DNA from: Kutzneria chonburiensis
Lineage (GTDB): Bacteria > Actinomycetota > Actinomycetes > Mycobacteriales > Pseudonocardiaceae
NCBI RefSeq assembly: GCF_028622115.1
Contig: NZ_CP097263.1
Location: 6,262,001 to 6,326,000, forward strand
Reading direction: 5' to 3'
Length of the DNA stretch: 64,000 nucleotides
Positions 42,907-52,834 of this stretch are shown here, piece after piece. The position numbers and the translations under genes are program-made. Numbering within the stretch: the first letter of the stretch is position 1; each line of letters begins with the position of its first letter. The notes under the pieces were generated by a model that did not search any database, was not told the DNA's origin, and saw nothing but the letters and a program-made list of their open reading frames with translations.

Positions 42907-44399
42907 ATGGTGACCGTGCAGGGTGTCGTCGACCGGGTGGGGCCGACGATGCTGCGCGCCGTGCACGCGGCGGCGGCGCCGCAGAGCGTGACGGACGTGG
43001 TGATCGCGGAGCCGGGGCGGCGGAACGTGATCGCGGCGGGGGATCTCGTGCTGGGGGTGGCGGTCGGCGGCCGCAAAGACGCGGTGGACCTGATCAAGCA
43101 CTCGAAGGGCGCGGCGGGGGTGCTGCTGAAGCAGCCGCAAGCCGGTGACAAAGAGGTGCTCGACGCGGCCGGCCAAGCAGAGATAGCGATCGTCGAAGTA
43201 CGGCAGGAAGCGGCCTGGGCGCAGCTGGTCTGGCTGCTCAGGGCGGTGCTGGACGCGGCGGCGGACGACGAGTCGGACGGCGAGGTCGAACAGTTCGGCG
43301 ACCTGTTCCGGCTGGCCGACGCGGTGGCGGCGGTGATCGACGCGCCGGTGACGATCGAGGACGCGAACTCCCGCGTGCTGGCCTACTCGACCCGGCAGGA
43401 CCGCACGGACCCGGCCCGGGTCTCGACGATCATGGGCCGCCGGGTGCCGGACGACGTGCTGGCCCGGTTCCGCAGCCGGGGGTGTTCCGGCAGCTCAGCA
43501 AGGGCCGCTCGGTGATCTTCGTGCCGGCCCAGCGGGACGGCACGCTGCCCCGGCTGATCGTGCCGATCCGAATGGGCGGCGAACTGCTGGGCTCGATGTG
43601 GGCGGTGGTCGACGGCGAGGTCAGCGACGAGCGCTCGGCGGCGTTCGCCGACACGGGACCGGTCGTGGCGCTGCACCTGCTGCGCCGCCGGGCCCGGGTC
43701 GACGCGGAGCGGATGCGGTCGGCGGAGCTGGTACGGGCGGTGCTGTCCGGCACGACCGGCAGCCGGGCCGCGGCGGCCGAGCTGGGCCTGGAGGAGCAGC
43801 CGCACCGGGTGGTGGCGATCGACGCGGCCAGTGAGGACGCGGCCGACGCCGAAGGCGTACGGCTGGCGCTGTGGGAGCGGATGACCCGGGGCGTGGGTCG
43901 CCGGCCGGCGGTCGCGGATCTGCACGGAGTGCTCTACGCCGTGGTGCCGGACAAGGGCTGGACCCAGTTGCGAGCGGTCCTCGCGACCGGCGGGCCGCTG
44001 GTCGCCGCGGGTAGCGCGGTGGACCTCAACGACCTGTCGCTGTCCCGGTCCCAGGCTGACGAAACGTTGGCACTGCTGCGAACCGGACTCACCGACCAAC
44101 GGCTGGCCGGCTATGAGGAGGTGTGGTCCTCGCTCGTGCTGCACCGCGTCGCCGCGGCGTCGAAGGCCTCCGGCGTGGCCGAACTGGGCCCGCTCAACGA
44201 CCTCAAGGACATGGACCTGGACACGCTGTACCAGTGGCTGCGCCATCCCGGCGACCCACGCGAGGCCAGCCGCGCGCTGCGGATCCACCCGAACACCTTC
44301 CGGTACCGGATGAAGAAGATCGGCGAAGTGGTCGACCTGGACGACCCCGATGTCCGGCTGGCCCTGCTGACGCAGCTGGTCACGTTGAAGTGGGCGTGA
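42907..44399 (+). pseudogene. PucR-family transcriptional regulator, frameshifted in a G-run
   Basis: The first frame (42907-43515) carries the N-terminal PucR domain and part of a GAF-like region (APVTIEDANSRVLAYST). The second (43482-44399) continues with FRQLSKGRSVIF and ends in the PucR C-terminal HTH (LRIHPNTFRYRMKKIGE). Adding one G to the run at 43478-43482 joins them as RFRSRG-VFRQLS. The combined 490-odd-residue protein is normal for the family. It could be a mutation, a slippage switch or an assembly error. Confidence 0.82.
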
Positions 44400-45306
44400 A
44401 AGCCGCTCGGTAGGACTGTGGGCTGGTGCCGACGATGCGCTTGAAGTGCTCACGAAACGCTGTCGGAGAACCGAATCCGCACCGAACGGCGATGCGTTCC
44501 ACCGGTTCGTCGGTGGCCTCCAACAGGTGCTGCGCCCGCCGGACGCGAGCGCGGTGCAGCCAGCGCAGCGGCGAAGTCCCGGTCTGCTCCCGAAAACGCC
44601 GGTTCAACGTGCGAGTGCTCATGCCGGCCTGGGCGGCGATCTCGTCCAGCGTCAGCTCCCGGACGGAGTTCTCCTCCAGCCACACCAACAACTTCTCCAG
44701 TTCGGCGCCCCGCGGCACCGGCGGCAGGTCGTGCACGATGAACTGCGCCTGCCCACCCTCGCGTTCCAGTGGCATCACGGCGATCCGCGCGGCGTCGGCG
44801 GCCACCGCGGAGCCGTGGTCGCGGCGGATGATGTGCAGGCAGAGATCGAGACCGGCGGCCGCGCCGGCCGAGGTCAGGAACTGGCCGTTGTCGACGTACA
44901 GCACATCCGGATCGACGTCGATCAACGGATAGCGCGCGGCCAGCTCGGCGGCCGCGGCCCAATGAGTGGTGGCGCGCAACCCGTCCAGCAAGCCGGTGGC
45001 GGCCAGGATGAAGGCACCGGTGCAGATCGACGCCAGCCGAGCGCCGCGAGAAGCCGCTGCCACCAAGGCATCGACAACCGAACTCGGCACGTCGAACTCC
45101 GTGCAGCCCGGCAGCACGATGGTGTCGGCAGTCGCCAGCGCTTCCAGGCCGTGCGGGGCGGTCAGCGTGAACAGGCCGGCGGAGATCTCCGGCGACGGCG
45201 CGCAGACCAGAACCCGGTAGCCGGGCGTGCGCCGGAACGCCTCGATCGGCGTGGCCAGGTCGAACGGTATGACGTCCGGCAGGGCCAGCACGGCGACGGT
45301 GTGCAT
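44380..45306 (-). CDS. GlxA-family AraC-type regulator
   Basis: The 308-aa protein has an N-terminal DJ-1/PfpI-like domain (VAVLALPDVIPFDLATPIEAF; ASICTGAFILAATGLLDG) and C-terminal AraC double HTH (MSTRTLNRRFREQTGTSPLRWL; CGFGSPTAFREHFKR). It starts at ATG 45306. Its stop overlaps the convergent PucR gene by 20 bp. GlxA-type regulators often control catabolic operons; the target is unknown. Confidence 0.9.
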   Translation of the reverse strand: MHTVAVLALPDVIPFDLATPIEAFRRTPGYRVLVCAPSPEISAGLFTLTAPHGLEALATADTIVLPGCTEFDVPSSVVDALVAAASRGARLASICTGAFILAATGLLDGLRATTHWAAAAELAARYPLIDVDPDVLYVDNGQFLTSAGAAAGLDLCLHIIRRDHGSAVAADAARIAVMPLEREGGQAQFIVHDLPPVPRGAELEKLLVWLEENSVRELTLDEIAAQAGMSTRTLNRRFREQTGTSPLRWLHRARVRRAQHLLEATDEPVERIAVRCGFGSPTAFREHFKRIVGTSPQSYRAAFTPTST

Positions 45307-45421
45307 GCCGCCCACGGTAGCTGGCCGGAATCCGTTGGTACCTGGCGATCCAGCCACTGTCTCAGCAGGCGAATGATGGGGCTGAATGAGTGAAGTAGCT
45401 CAGAGGGAGGACCCACCCGCC

Positions 45422-45862
45422 GTGACGAAGATCCTGCTGACCATCCACATCCTCGCCGTGATCATCGCCATCGGGCCGGTCGCGGTGGCCGCCAGCATGT
45501 TCCCTCCCACCGCCCGCAAGGCCCTGGCCAGCGGAAACGACGCGGACATGGCCACGCTGCGGCTGCTCAACCGGATCTGCAAGGTCTACGCCCTTGTCGC
45601 CATCGCGGTGCCGGTGTTCGGCTTCGCCGTCGCCGGCATCCTGCACGTCACCGGCGATCTGTGGATCATCGTCTCGATCGTGCTGACCGGCCTCGCCGCC
45701 CTGGTGCTGGGCCTGCTGGTGCTGCCGTACCAACAGCGCGTGCTGGACGGCAAGCCGACGCCGACCGCCCAGCTGGCCATGTACACCGGCCTGTTCAACC
45801 TGCTGTGGGCCGTGGTCACGGTCGTGATGATCTTCCGCCCGGGGTCCTCGCTGGCCGGCTGA
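45422..45862 (+). CDS. DUF2269-like membrane protein
   Basis: This 146-aa protein has four hydrophobic helices (KILLTIHILAVIIAIGPVAV at the N-terminus). The short size and order resemble small DUF2269-type membrane proteins. GTG 45422 has GGAGG about 12 nt upstream; ATG 45386 would add 12 polar residues. Function unknown. Confidence 0.72.
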   Translation: MTKILLTIHILAVIIAIGPVAVAASMFPPTARKALASGNDADMATLRLLNRICKVYALVAIAVPVFGFAVAGILHVTGDLWIIVSIVLTGLAALVLGLLVLPYQQRVLDGKPTPTAQLAMYTGLFNLLWAVVTVVMIFRPGSSLAG

Positions 45863-45864
45863 CA

Positions 45865-45903
45865 AAGGTCTAGACCTTGACGCCTATTGTGCTCCCAGCA
45901 CAA
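45865..45903. promoter_or_regulatory. Two perfect palindromes upstream of ald
   Basis: AAGGTCTAGACCTT (45865-45878) is a perfect palindrome. TTGTGCTCCCAGCACAA (45887-45903) has perfect 7-bp arms with a 3-nt centre. They lie 110-150 bp before ald. Lrp/AsnC-type AldR sites upstream of mycobacterial ald make binding by such a regulator plausible. Confidence 0.55.
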
Positions 45904-45922
45904 CGAGAAGACCGTTTGATAC

Positions 45923-45999
45923 TTCCGGGCGCACGATGACACCCCGGTTGGCGTAGCCCACCGTGGTAAGCGACACACCAACAAGCCGTGCGCCCGGAA
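45923..45999 (+). promoter_or_regulatory. Long-range inverted repeat in the ald leader that covers the ribosome site
   Basis: TTCCGGGCGCACG (45923-45935) and its exact complement CGTGCGCCCGGAA (45987-45999) lie 51 nt apart. The right arm runs into the GGAAAGGA ribosome site. If both are in the transcript, pairing would hide the site; alternatively these are two half-sites for a regulator. Confidence 0.5.
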
Positions 46000-46012
46000 A
46001 GGACCGAACATC

Positions 46013-47131
46013 GTGCGGATCGCCGTCCCCCGCGAGATCAAGAACCACGAGTACCGCGTCGCGCTGACCCCGGCCGGGGCGCACGAGCTGGTCACCCGTG
46101 GCCACGACGTGTTCGTGCAGGCCGGCGCGGGCGCCGGCTCGTCCATCCCGGACGAGGACTACCTGGCCGCCGGGGCCAAGGTGCTGGCGACGGCCGACGA
46201 CGTGTGGGCCGAGGGCGAGCTGGTGCTCAAGGTCAAGGAGCCGATCGCCGCGGAGTACCCCAAGCTGCGCGCCGGCCAGACCCTGTTCACCTACCTGCAC
46301 CTGGCGGCCGACCGCCCGCTGACCGACGCGCTGATCGCGTCCGGCAACACCGCGATCGCGTACGAGACCGTGCAGACCGCGAACGGCGCGCTGCCGCTGC
46401 TGGCCCCGATGTCCGAGGTCGCCGGCCGGCTGTCCGCGCAGGTCGGCGCCTACTCCCTGATGCGTCCCTCCGGCGGCCGCGGCGTGCTGCCCGGCGGCGT
46501 GCCCGGCGTCCGGCCGGCCCGCGTCGTCGTGCTCGGCGGCGGTGTCGCCGGCGTGAACGCGGCGACGATCGCCGCCGGCATGGGCTCCGACGTGGAGATC
46601 CTGGACACCAATGTGGACCGGCTGCGCCAGATCGACCACGAGTTCCACGGCCGGATCCGCACCGTCACCTCCAACCGCTACGCGCTGGAGCAGGCCGTGC
46701 TCGAGGCCGACCTGGTGATCGGCGCGGTGCTGGTGGCCGGCGCGAAGGCGCCCAAGCTGGTCAGCAACGAGCTGGTGTCGCGGATGAAGCCGGGCTCGGT
46801 GCTGGTCGACATCTCCATCGACCAGGGTGGCTGCTTCGAGGACTCGCGGCCGACCACGCACGACGACCCGACCTACACCGTGCACAACTCGGTGTTCTAC
46901 TGCGTGGCCAACATGCCGGGCGCGGTGCCGAACACCTCCACCTACGCGCTGACCAACGTGACCCTGCCGTACGCGGTCGCGCTGGCCGACAAGGGCTGGG
47001 AGCAGGCGCTGCGCGACGACAAGGCGCTGGCGCTCGGCCTGAACGTGCACGACGGCAAGCTGGTCAACGAGCCCGTCGCGGTGGCGCACGGGCTCTCGCA
47101 CACCCCGCTGAGCGACGTGGTCACCATCTGA
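46013..47131 (+). CDS. ald: Alanine dehydrogenase
   Basis: The 372-aa protein begins [20 protein letters not shown] and contains the NAD-binding [14 protein letters not shown] and SIDQGGCFE motif, all typical of Ald. It interconverts L-alanine and pyruvate with NAD(H) and ammonia. It starts with GTG and has a GGAAAGGA ribosome site. The leader holds two palindromes and a long inverted repeat. With sdaA it feeds pyruvate from amino acids. Confidence 0.96.
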   Translation: MRIAVPREIKNHEYRVALTPAGAHELVTRGHDVFVQAGAGAGSSIPDEDYLAAGAKVLATADDVWAEGELVLKVKEPIAAEYPKLRAGQTLFTYLHLAADRPLTDALIASGNTAIAYETVQTANGALPLLAPMSEVAGRLSAQVGAYSLMRPSGGRGVLPGGVPGVRPARVVVLGGGVAGVNAATIAAGMGSDVEILDTNVDRLRQIDHEFHGRIRTVTSNRYALEQAVLEADLVIGAVLVAGAKAPKLVSNELVSRMKPGSVLVDISIDQGGCFEDSRPTTHDDPTYTVHNSVFYCVANMPGAVPNTSTYALTNVTLPYAVALADKGWEQALRDDKALALGLNVHDGKLVNEPVAVAHGLSHTPLSDVVTI

Positions 47132-47152
47132 GCCAAGCTCGGCATTCCGGGA

Positions 47153-47187
47153 ACAGGCCGGTCGCGCGAACAGCGCGGCCGGCCTGT
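47153..47187 (+). terminator. Terminator after ald
   Basis: Arms ACAGGCCGGTCGCGC and GCGCGGCCGGCCTGT pair over 15 positions, with one G-T wobble, around a 5-nt loop. It lies 21 bp after the ald stop. Confidence 0.85.
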
Positions 47188-47305
47188 CGTCTGTTGATGG
47201 ACTGTTGAAAGACCCCTCACATCGTCTGTTCCCATCTGAGCGTTACACGTCTAGCGTCGGTGACCACTTGGGCGCGAACCCTGCCTCGAACCAAGGAGTC
47301 ACCAC

Positions 47306-48901
47306 ATGTCACGACGCTTGCGCGCACTCGCACTGGCCGCGGCGCCCCTGCCGCTACTGGCCGCGGCGGCCATGGCCGGCACCGCCGCCGCGCAGACCGC
47401 GCCGCTCGTCTCCGTTCCCGGCAACGTTTCCCCGGCGCTGGCCCACAGCCAGCGGGACGGCGCGGTCGACGCCGCCAGCAAGATGTCGGTTTCGGTCGCC
47501 CTGAAACTGCGCAACAGCAGCGAACTGGACAAATTCATCGCTGACGTGAGCAATCCTCGCTCGCCGCAGCACGGCAAGTTCCTCACGCCGCAACAGTTCA
47601 ACGACCGGTTCGCGCCGACGCAGTCCACCGTGGACAGCGTGGCCGACTTCCTGCGCGGGCAGGGACTGACCGTGAGCAAGGTCAGCGCCAACCGCCAGAT
47701 CGTGACCGCCGACGGCACCGCCGCCCAGCTCCAGCAGGCGTTCGGCACCTCGCTGAGCCGCTACACCGACACCACGCAGCACCGCGACTTCTTCGCCAAC
47801 GACTCCGCGCCCAAGCTGCCGGCCGCCGTCGCCGCCGCCGTGCAGGGCGTCGTCGGCTTGGACAACCACGCCGTCAAGCACACCAACAACACCAATGGCC
47901 GCAAGCCGCACGCGCCGTCCGGCTACAACCCGACGCAGCTGCGCGGGGCGTACGACACCGGCTCGCTCGGCACCGGCTCCGGCCAGTCGGTCGCGCTGTG
48001 GGAGTTCGACGGCTACCAGGCGTCGAACATCGCCCAGTACAGCAAGCAGTTCAGCCTGAACTCGTCGGCGCCGAAGACGGTGTCGGTGGACGGCGCCAGC
48101 TACGACTCGCAGCCGGGCGAGGGCCAGGGCGAGGTCGAGCTGGACATCGAGATCGTCAACGCGATGGCCCCGGCCGCGTCGACCTACGTGTACGAGGCGC
48201 CCAACAGCGACCAGGGCGAGGTCGACATGGCCAGCCAGATCGCCAGCGACAACAAGGTCTCGGTGGTGTCGATCTCGTGGGGCTCGTGCGAGCCGGACAC
48301 CACCGACGCGGCCATCACCGGCACCAGCAACGGCATCAAGCAGGCCACCGCCGAGGGCATCAGCTTCTTCGCCGCCTCCGGTGACGACGGCTCCAAGGAC
48401 TGCACCCGCAGCCAGACCGGCAGCGGCGTTGACGCCGTCGACTACCCGGCCTCCGACCCGAACGTGACCGGCGTCGGCGGCACGCACCTGACCGTCAGCG
48501 GCAGCAGCTACGGCTCCGAGTCGGCGTGGAACGGTTCCGGCGGCGGCACCTCGACCAAGTTCGACGCCCCGAGCTGGCAGACCGGCGTCAACGGCAAGCG
48601 CACCGTGCCGGACGTGTCGTCGGACGCCGACCCGAACAGCGGCTACGCCATCTACTCCGGCGGCAGCTGGCAGGTCTACGGGGGCACCAGCTGCGCCGCC
48701 CCGATGTGGGCCGGCTTCGCCGCGCTGTACGGCACCAAGCTCGGCGCGGCCAACCAGGCGCTGTACGGCCTGAAGGGCACCGGCTTCCACGACGTGACGT
48801 CCGGCAGCAACGGCACCTTCAAGGCCGGCCAGGGCTACGACCAGGTCACCGGCTGGGGCTCCTACGACGGCGCCAAGCTCGCCGCCGCCCTCAAGGGCTG
48901 A
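47306..48901 (+). CDS. Secreted S53 sedolisin-type serine-carboxyl protease
   Basis: The 531-aa preproprotein has a signal peptide (to about residue 29) and a long activation propeptide (about 30-195; RSPQHGKFLTPQQF, AFGTSLSRY). The mature domain has the Glu276/Asp280 pair (GEVELDIE) and nucleophile Ser462 (GGTSCAAP), the pattern of kumamolisin-like proteases, active at acid pH. A purine-rich AAGGAG precedes the ATG. A perfect 26-bp-arm terminator follows. Confidence 0.94.
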   Translation: MSRRLRALALAAAPLPLLAAAAMAGTAAAQTAPLVSVPGNVSPALAHSQRDGAVDAASKMSVSVALKLRNSSELDKFIADVSNPRSPQHGKFLTPQQFNDRFAPTQSTVDSVADFLRGQGLTVSKVSANRQIVTADGTAAQLQQAFGTSLSRYTDTTQHRDFFANDSAPKLPAAVAAAVQGVVGLDNHAVKHTNNTNGRKPHAPSGYNPTQLRGAYDTGSLGTGSGQSVALWEFDGYQASNIAQYSKQFSLNSSAPKTVSVDGASYDSQPGEGQGEVELDIEIVNAMAPAASTYVYEAPNSDQGEVDMASQIASDNKVSVVSISWGSCEPDTTDAAITGTSNGIKQATAEGISFFAASGDDGSKDCTRSQTGSGVDAVDYPASDPNVTGVGGTHLTVSGSSYGSESAWNGSGGGTSTKFDAPSWQTGVNGKRTVPDVSSDADPNSGYAIYSGGSWQVYGGTSCAAPMWAGFAALYGTKLGAANQALYGLKGTGFHDVTSGSNGTFKAGQGYDQVTGWGSYDGAKLAAALKG

Positions 48902-48911
48902 CCGCTTTAAC

Positions 48912-48964
48912 GCTTGGAAGGGGGCCTTCCTCCACTCGGAGTGGAGGAAGGCCCCCTTCCAAGC
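48912..48964. terminator. Perfect 26-bp-arm palindrome, copy 3 of the repeated terminator
   Basis: The arms at 48912-48937 and 48939-48964 are exact reverse complements about a single base. The start GCTTGGAAGGGGGCC and centre CACTCGGAGTG match copies 1 and 2. It separates the protease gene from the convergent exporter gene. Confidence 0.9.
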
Positions 48965-48965
48965 T

Positions 48966-50462
48966 TCACCGGCTTGACGGGGCTTCGGCCCTGGTGGTGG
49001 CGGCCCGCCAGAGGAGGAAGCCGGAGACGGCGCCGCCGCCGAGCACGGCGACGGCGCCGAACAGCTGACTCACTGACAACGCCGAAGCGAAGGCGTTCTC
49101 CACCGCGCCGGCCAACTCCGGATGTGTCTGCACGGCGGCCAACGCTGACGGCAGCGAACGGGCGGCGTCGGGACCGAGCCCGGTGGGCAGCCCGGCCGCG
49201 AACCAGCCGGCCAGCGCCGAACCCAGAACGGCGATGCCCATGCCGTCACCGATCTCGGTCAGCATGCCGGAGACGCCCGACGCCGTACCGGCCCGCTCCA
49301 CGGGAATGGCCCCGAGCAACGCGCCCGCGGCGGCCGGACCGGCCAGCCCGAAACCGGCCCCGAGCAGCACGATGCCCACCAACAACGGCAGGTAGCCGAC
49401 GCCGGAGGCCAGCGCCACGACCGCCAACCCGACGGAGCCCACGCCCATGCCAAGGGCCAAGGCGCGAGGCGTGCCAAGGCGTTTGATCAGCGGGGCGTTG
49501 AACCACGTGCTGACGATCAGCATCGACGCCGGCAGCGGCGCAACGCGCAGCCCGGCCTCCATCGGCCCGTAGTGCATGACGAACTGCAAGTGCTGGGTGA
49601 GCAGGAACATCGAGCCGGCGATGCCGAACTGCCCGAGGATCATGCCGCCGACCGCGCCGCTGAACATGCGGTTGCGGAACAGGGCCATGTCCAACATCGG
49701 CGACGACGTCCGCAGCTCCCACCACACGAACGCGCCCAGCGCCGCGACGCCGAAGCCGACGGCCCCGAGCACGACGCCGGAAACCCAGCCGTACGCAGGA
49801 ATGGAGATCACGCCGTAGACGACCGCGACCACGCCGACGGTCGACAGCACCGCGCCCAGCACGTCGACCCGACCGGCGTTGGGATCACGGGATTCCGGCA
49901 CCGACAGCAGCACGGCCACGAAGGCCAGCACCGCGACCGGCACGTTGACCAGGAACACCGAGCCCCACCAGAAGTGCTGGAGCAGGAAGCCGCCGATGAC
50001 CGGCCCGATGGCCACGCCGACGGACAGCACCGCGGTCCAGATACCGATGGCCCGCGGGCGCTCGTCCTCGTCGAACACCTGCATCACCACGGCCAGCGTG
50101 CCGGGCATCATGCACGCCGCGCCGACGCCCATGAACGCCCGCGCGCCGATCAACATGCCCGACGACGTGGAGTAGGCCGCGGCCAGCGAGCCCAGCCCGA
50201 ACACCGCGATGCCGAACAGCACGGACCGCTTGCGCCCGAACCGGTCGGCCAGACTGCCGGCGGCCACCAGCAGGCCGGCCAGCGTCAGCACGTAGGCGTT
50301 GATCATCCACTGGATGTCGGACGTGCTGGCCGACAGCTTGGTCGCCAGCGTCGGCACGGCCACGTTGAGGATCGTGTTGTCCAGCACCACGACCAGCAGC
50401 GCGAGGCACAGCACACCCATGATCAGCCACCGCTGCGGATGGCGTCCGTCAGCCACAGTCAT
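48966..50462 (-). CDS. DHA2-family (14-helix) MFS drug exporter
   Basis: The 498-aa protein has about 14 helices and DHA2 motifs: LDNTILNVAVPTLA (motif D1), GSLADRFGRKRSVL (motif A) and GPVIGGFLL (motif C). It exports hydrophobic drugs by proton antiport. The ATG at 50462 lies after a GGGGGG stretch. It is the last gene of the run of three glycosyltransferases (54-bp gap), so it may export a glycosylated product. Confidence 0.9.
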   Translation of the reverse strand: MTVADGRHPQRWLIMGVLCLALLVVVLDNTILNVAVPTLATKLSASTSDIQWMINAYVLTLAGLLVAAGSLADRFGRKRSVLFGIAVFGLGSLAAAYSTSSGMLIGARAFMGVGAACMMPGTLAVVMQVFDEDERPRAIGIWTAVLSVGVAIGPVIGGFLLQHFWWGSVFLVNVPVAVLAFVAVLLSVPESRDPNAGRVDVLGAVLSTVGVVAVVYGVISIPAYGWVSGVVLGAVGFGVAALGAFVWWELRTSSPMLDMALFRNRMFSGAVGGMILGQFGIAGSMFLLTQHLQFVMHYGPMEAGLRVAPLPASMLIVSTWFNAPLIKRLGTPRALALGMGVGSVGLAVVALASGVGYLPLLVGIVLLGAGFGLAGPAAAGALLGAIPVERAGTASGVSGMLTEIGDGMGIAVLGSALAGWFAAGLPTGLGPDAARSLPSALAAVQTHPELAGAVENAFASALSVSQLFGAVAVLGGGAVSGFLLWRAATTRAEAPSSR

Positions 50463-50516
50463 CCCCCCGGAAAGTCGGTCGGCCCCCACGGTACGGGGGC
50501 CGACCACCCCTTTTCC

Positions 50517-51647
50517 TCAGCCGACGAAGCCGGCCAGCCGGTCGACCACGTCGACCGGCGACGGCATGGCGTGCATCTCGGCCCGCATGCGCCGCGCGTT
50601 GGCCTGCCAGTCCGCGTCGCCGAGCAGCCGCTCGATCAGCGCGACGTCGACCTCGTCGGCCGATGCCCGTTGGCCAAGGCCGTTGGCCTGCACGGTGTCG
50701 GCGTTGAGGAACTGGTCCGCGCCCTGCGGCACCACGATCTGCGGGATGCCGGCGTCCACAGTGGTCATGGTGGTGCCGGCGCCGCCGTGGTGGATCGCGG
50801 CGTCGCAAGTGGACAGCAGCGCGCCGAGCGGCAGGTAGCCGACGGCACGGACGTTGCCCGGAAGCTCGCCCAATGAGGTCAGGTCCACGTCCCCGAGCGC
50901 CAGCACGAACTGCGCGTCCACCTTGCTGACGGCTTCGACGATCGGCTCGAGTGCGCCGAGACCGAAGTTCGGCAACACGGTGCCGAGCGTGATGAGGACG
51001 CGGTGCTGGCTCGGGCGATCCAACAGCCACTCCGGCAGCACCGAGCCGCCGTTGTACGGCACGTACCGCATCGGCCACGCGTCCTCGGCCGGCCCGACGC
51101 TCGGCGGCGTGACACTGAGCCGAACCGCCGACTTCGGCGCCTCGGCCACACCGTGCTGCTCGAAGTGTTCGCGCAGCTCGCGGTAGGTGACCTCCCGCAT
51201 GTCGTCGAAGCCGCGGTCGCGGCCCATGCCGAGGTCCAGCGTCACCAGCGGGACGCCGAGCTTGCCGGCGGCGAGCTGCCCCGCGGCCTGCAACGGCGTG
51301 CGCAGCACGACGTCCGGCTGCCACTTGTCGGCCACCCGCACCACGGTCTCCAGCGTCGGCTCGGAGACCTTGGCGAACATCTGGAGCGCGAGCTCCATGG
51401 TCCGCCGCAGGTCGCCCTGCGCCTGCTGCATCTTCGCGAAGTGCTCGGCGCCGAAGCTCTGGAACACCTGGGCGTAGTCGGTGCCCGGCGACGCGTCGAC
51501 GACCTGGAGCCCGGCGTCGGACACCGCGGACACGTAGCCGCCCATGGCGTAGAGCACGTCGTGGCCGGCGGCGCGGGCCGCGTGGGCGAACGAGATGGTG
51601 GGCAGGACGTGGCCGAGGCCCGGGGACGTGGTGATCAGAATGCGCAT
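50517..51647 (-). CDS. MGT-type glycosyltransferase 1
   Basis: This 376-aa GT1-family enzyme has the GT-B fold. MRILITTSPGLGHVLPTIS is the N-terminal acceptor half. The sugar-nucleotide signature HHGGAGTTMT, and then PQIVVPQGADQFLNA, is in the C-terminal half. MRYVPYNGGSVLPEWL is shared with the two next genes. It glycosylates a hydrophobic, macrolide-like acceptor with an NDP-sugar. It lies 41 bp after glycosyltransferase 2 and 54 bp before the exporter. Confidence 0.92.
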   Translation of the reverse strand: MRILITTSPGLGHVLPTISFAHAARAAGHDVLYAMGGYVSAVSDAGLQVVDASPGTDYAQVFQSFGAEHFAKMQQAQGDLRRTMELALQMFAKVSEPTLETVVRVADKWQPDVVLRTPLQAAGQLAAGKLGVPLVTLDLGMGRDRGFDDMREVTYRELREHFEQHGVAEAPKSAVRLSVTPPSVGPAEDAWPMRYVPYNGGSVLPEWLLDRPSQHRVLITLGTVLPNFGLGALEPIVEAVSKVDAQFVLALGDVDLTSLGELPGNVRAVGYLPLGALLSTCDAAIHHGGAGTTMTTVDAGIPQIVVPQGADQFLNADTVQANGLGQRASADEVDVALIERLLGDADWQANARRMRAEMHAMPSPVDVVDRLAGFVG

Positions 51648-51688
51648 GACGATGTTCTCCTCCCTGTGCCGCCCATTTAACTCTCCTA

Positions 51689-52831
51689 CTAAGAGATCTG
51701 TCCACCGAAATTCTTAGTGAGCCGCTCGGCCACCGAGGCCGGCGACGGCATGGCGTGCATCTCGGCCCGCACCCGCGCGGCCTCGACCCGCAGCGACTCC
51801 TCGGACAGCAGCCGCTCGATCACCGTCCCGTCCAGCTCCTCGGTCGCCACGTTGAATCCGCAGCCGGCGGCGGCCACCGCAGCCGCGTTGATCGGGCCGT
51901 CCGCACCCTGCGGCACCACGATCTGCGGCACGCCCGCGTCCAGCGCGGTCAGCGTGGTGCCGGCCCCGCCGTGGTGGATCACTGCGGTGCTGGTGGCCAG
52001 CAGCGGACCGAGCGGCACGTAGCCCACCGACCGCACGTTGTCCGGCAGGTCCAGCCCGGACGCGTCGGCGTTGCCCAGGGCCAGCACGAACTCGGCGTCG
52101 ATCTTCTCCGCCGCCGCGGCGATCCGCTCCACCGGCCCGAGCCCGGTCATCATCGGGGCCACCGTGCCCAGCGTGACGGCGATCCGCGGCCGCTCCGGGC
52201 GGGCGGTCAGCCAGCCCGGCAGCTGGCCGCCGCCGTTGTACGGCACGTACCGCATCGACCAGCCCTCCGGCTGCTTGAAGCTCGGCGGCGCGACGTCGAT
52301 GTGCGCGTCCGGCTTCGGGATGGCGTCAAGGCCGTAGCGCTGGAAGATGTCGACCTGCATGCTGCCGAACAGGTCCAGCATGCGCTGGTTCTGCGCGACG
52401 CCGATCGCGTGCGACACCGCCTTGGCCCCGGCCGCTTCGGCCGCGAGCAGGGCGATGACGTGCATCGACTCGTAGACGACGAGGTCCGGCTGCCATTCCT
52501 TGGCCAGCCCGACCAGGCCGTCGACCATGGCCTCGGCCAGGCCGTTGAACATCCGGAACGCCGGGTGCTCCCGCACCGCCTCGGGGGTCGTGGGGAACGC
52601 CTGGCCGGTCGTCGAGCTGCGGAAGGCGTTGGGACCGTTGGCGCCGACCACCGAGCGCATGTCGAGGCCGGGGGCCACGTCGTAGGAGTGCAGGCCGGTG
52701 GTGGCGACCGCGCCCATGTCGCCGCCGGTGGCGAACAGCACCTCGTGGCCGGCGGCGCGCAGCGCCCACGCGGTCGTGACGAGCGGGAAGAGGTGGCCGG
52801 CTCCGGCCAGGGCAGTGACGAGCACGCGCAT
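51689..52831 (-). CDS. MGT-type glycosyltransferase 2
   Basis: The 380-aa paralogue has MRVLVTALAGAGHLFPLVT, the HHGGAGTTLT signature and MRYVPYNGGGQLPGWL. It has the same fold and length as its neighbours but a distinct acceptor half. The ATG lies 3 bp after the stop of glycosyltransferase 3, so they are cotranscribed. Confidence 0.92.
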   Translation of the reverse strand: MRVLVTALAGAGHLFPLVTTAWALRAAGHEVLFATGGDMGAVATTGLHSYDVAPGLDMRSVVGANGPNAFRSSTTGQAFPTTPEAVREHPAFRMFNGLAEAMVDGLVGLAKEWQPDLVVYESMHVIALLAAEAAGAKAVSHAIGVAQNQRMLDLFGSMQVDIFQRYGLDAIPKPDAHIDVAPPSFKQPEGWSMRYVPYNGGGQLPGWLTARPERPRIAVTLGTVAPMMTGLGPVERIAAAAEKIDAEFVLALGNADASGLDLPDNVRSVGYVPLGPLLATSTAVIHHGGAGTTLTALDAGVPQIVVPQGADGPINAAAVAAAGCGFNVATEELDGTVIERLLSEESLRVEAARVRAEMHAMPSPASVAERLTKNFGGQIS

Positions 52832-52834
52832 GGT

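Noticed and set aside
3470-48964. The repeated palindromes as part of a CRISPR array
   Set aside because: The copies are tens of kilobases apart and have no regular spacers or cas genes.
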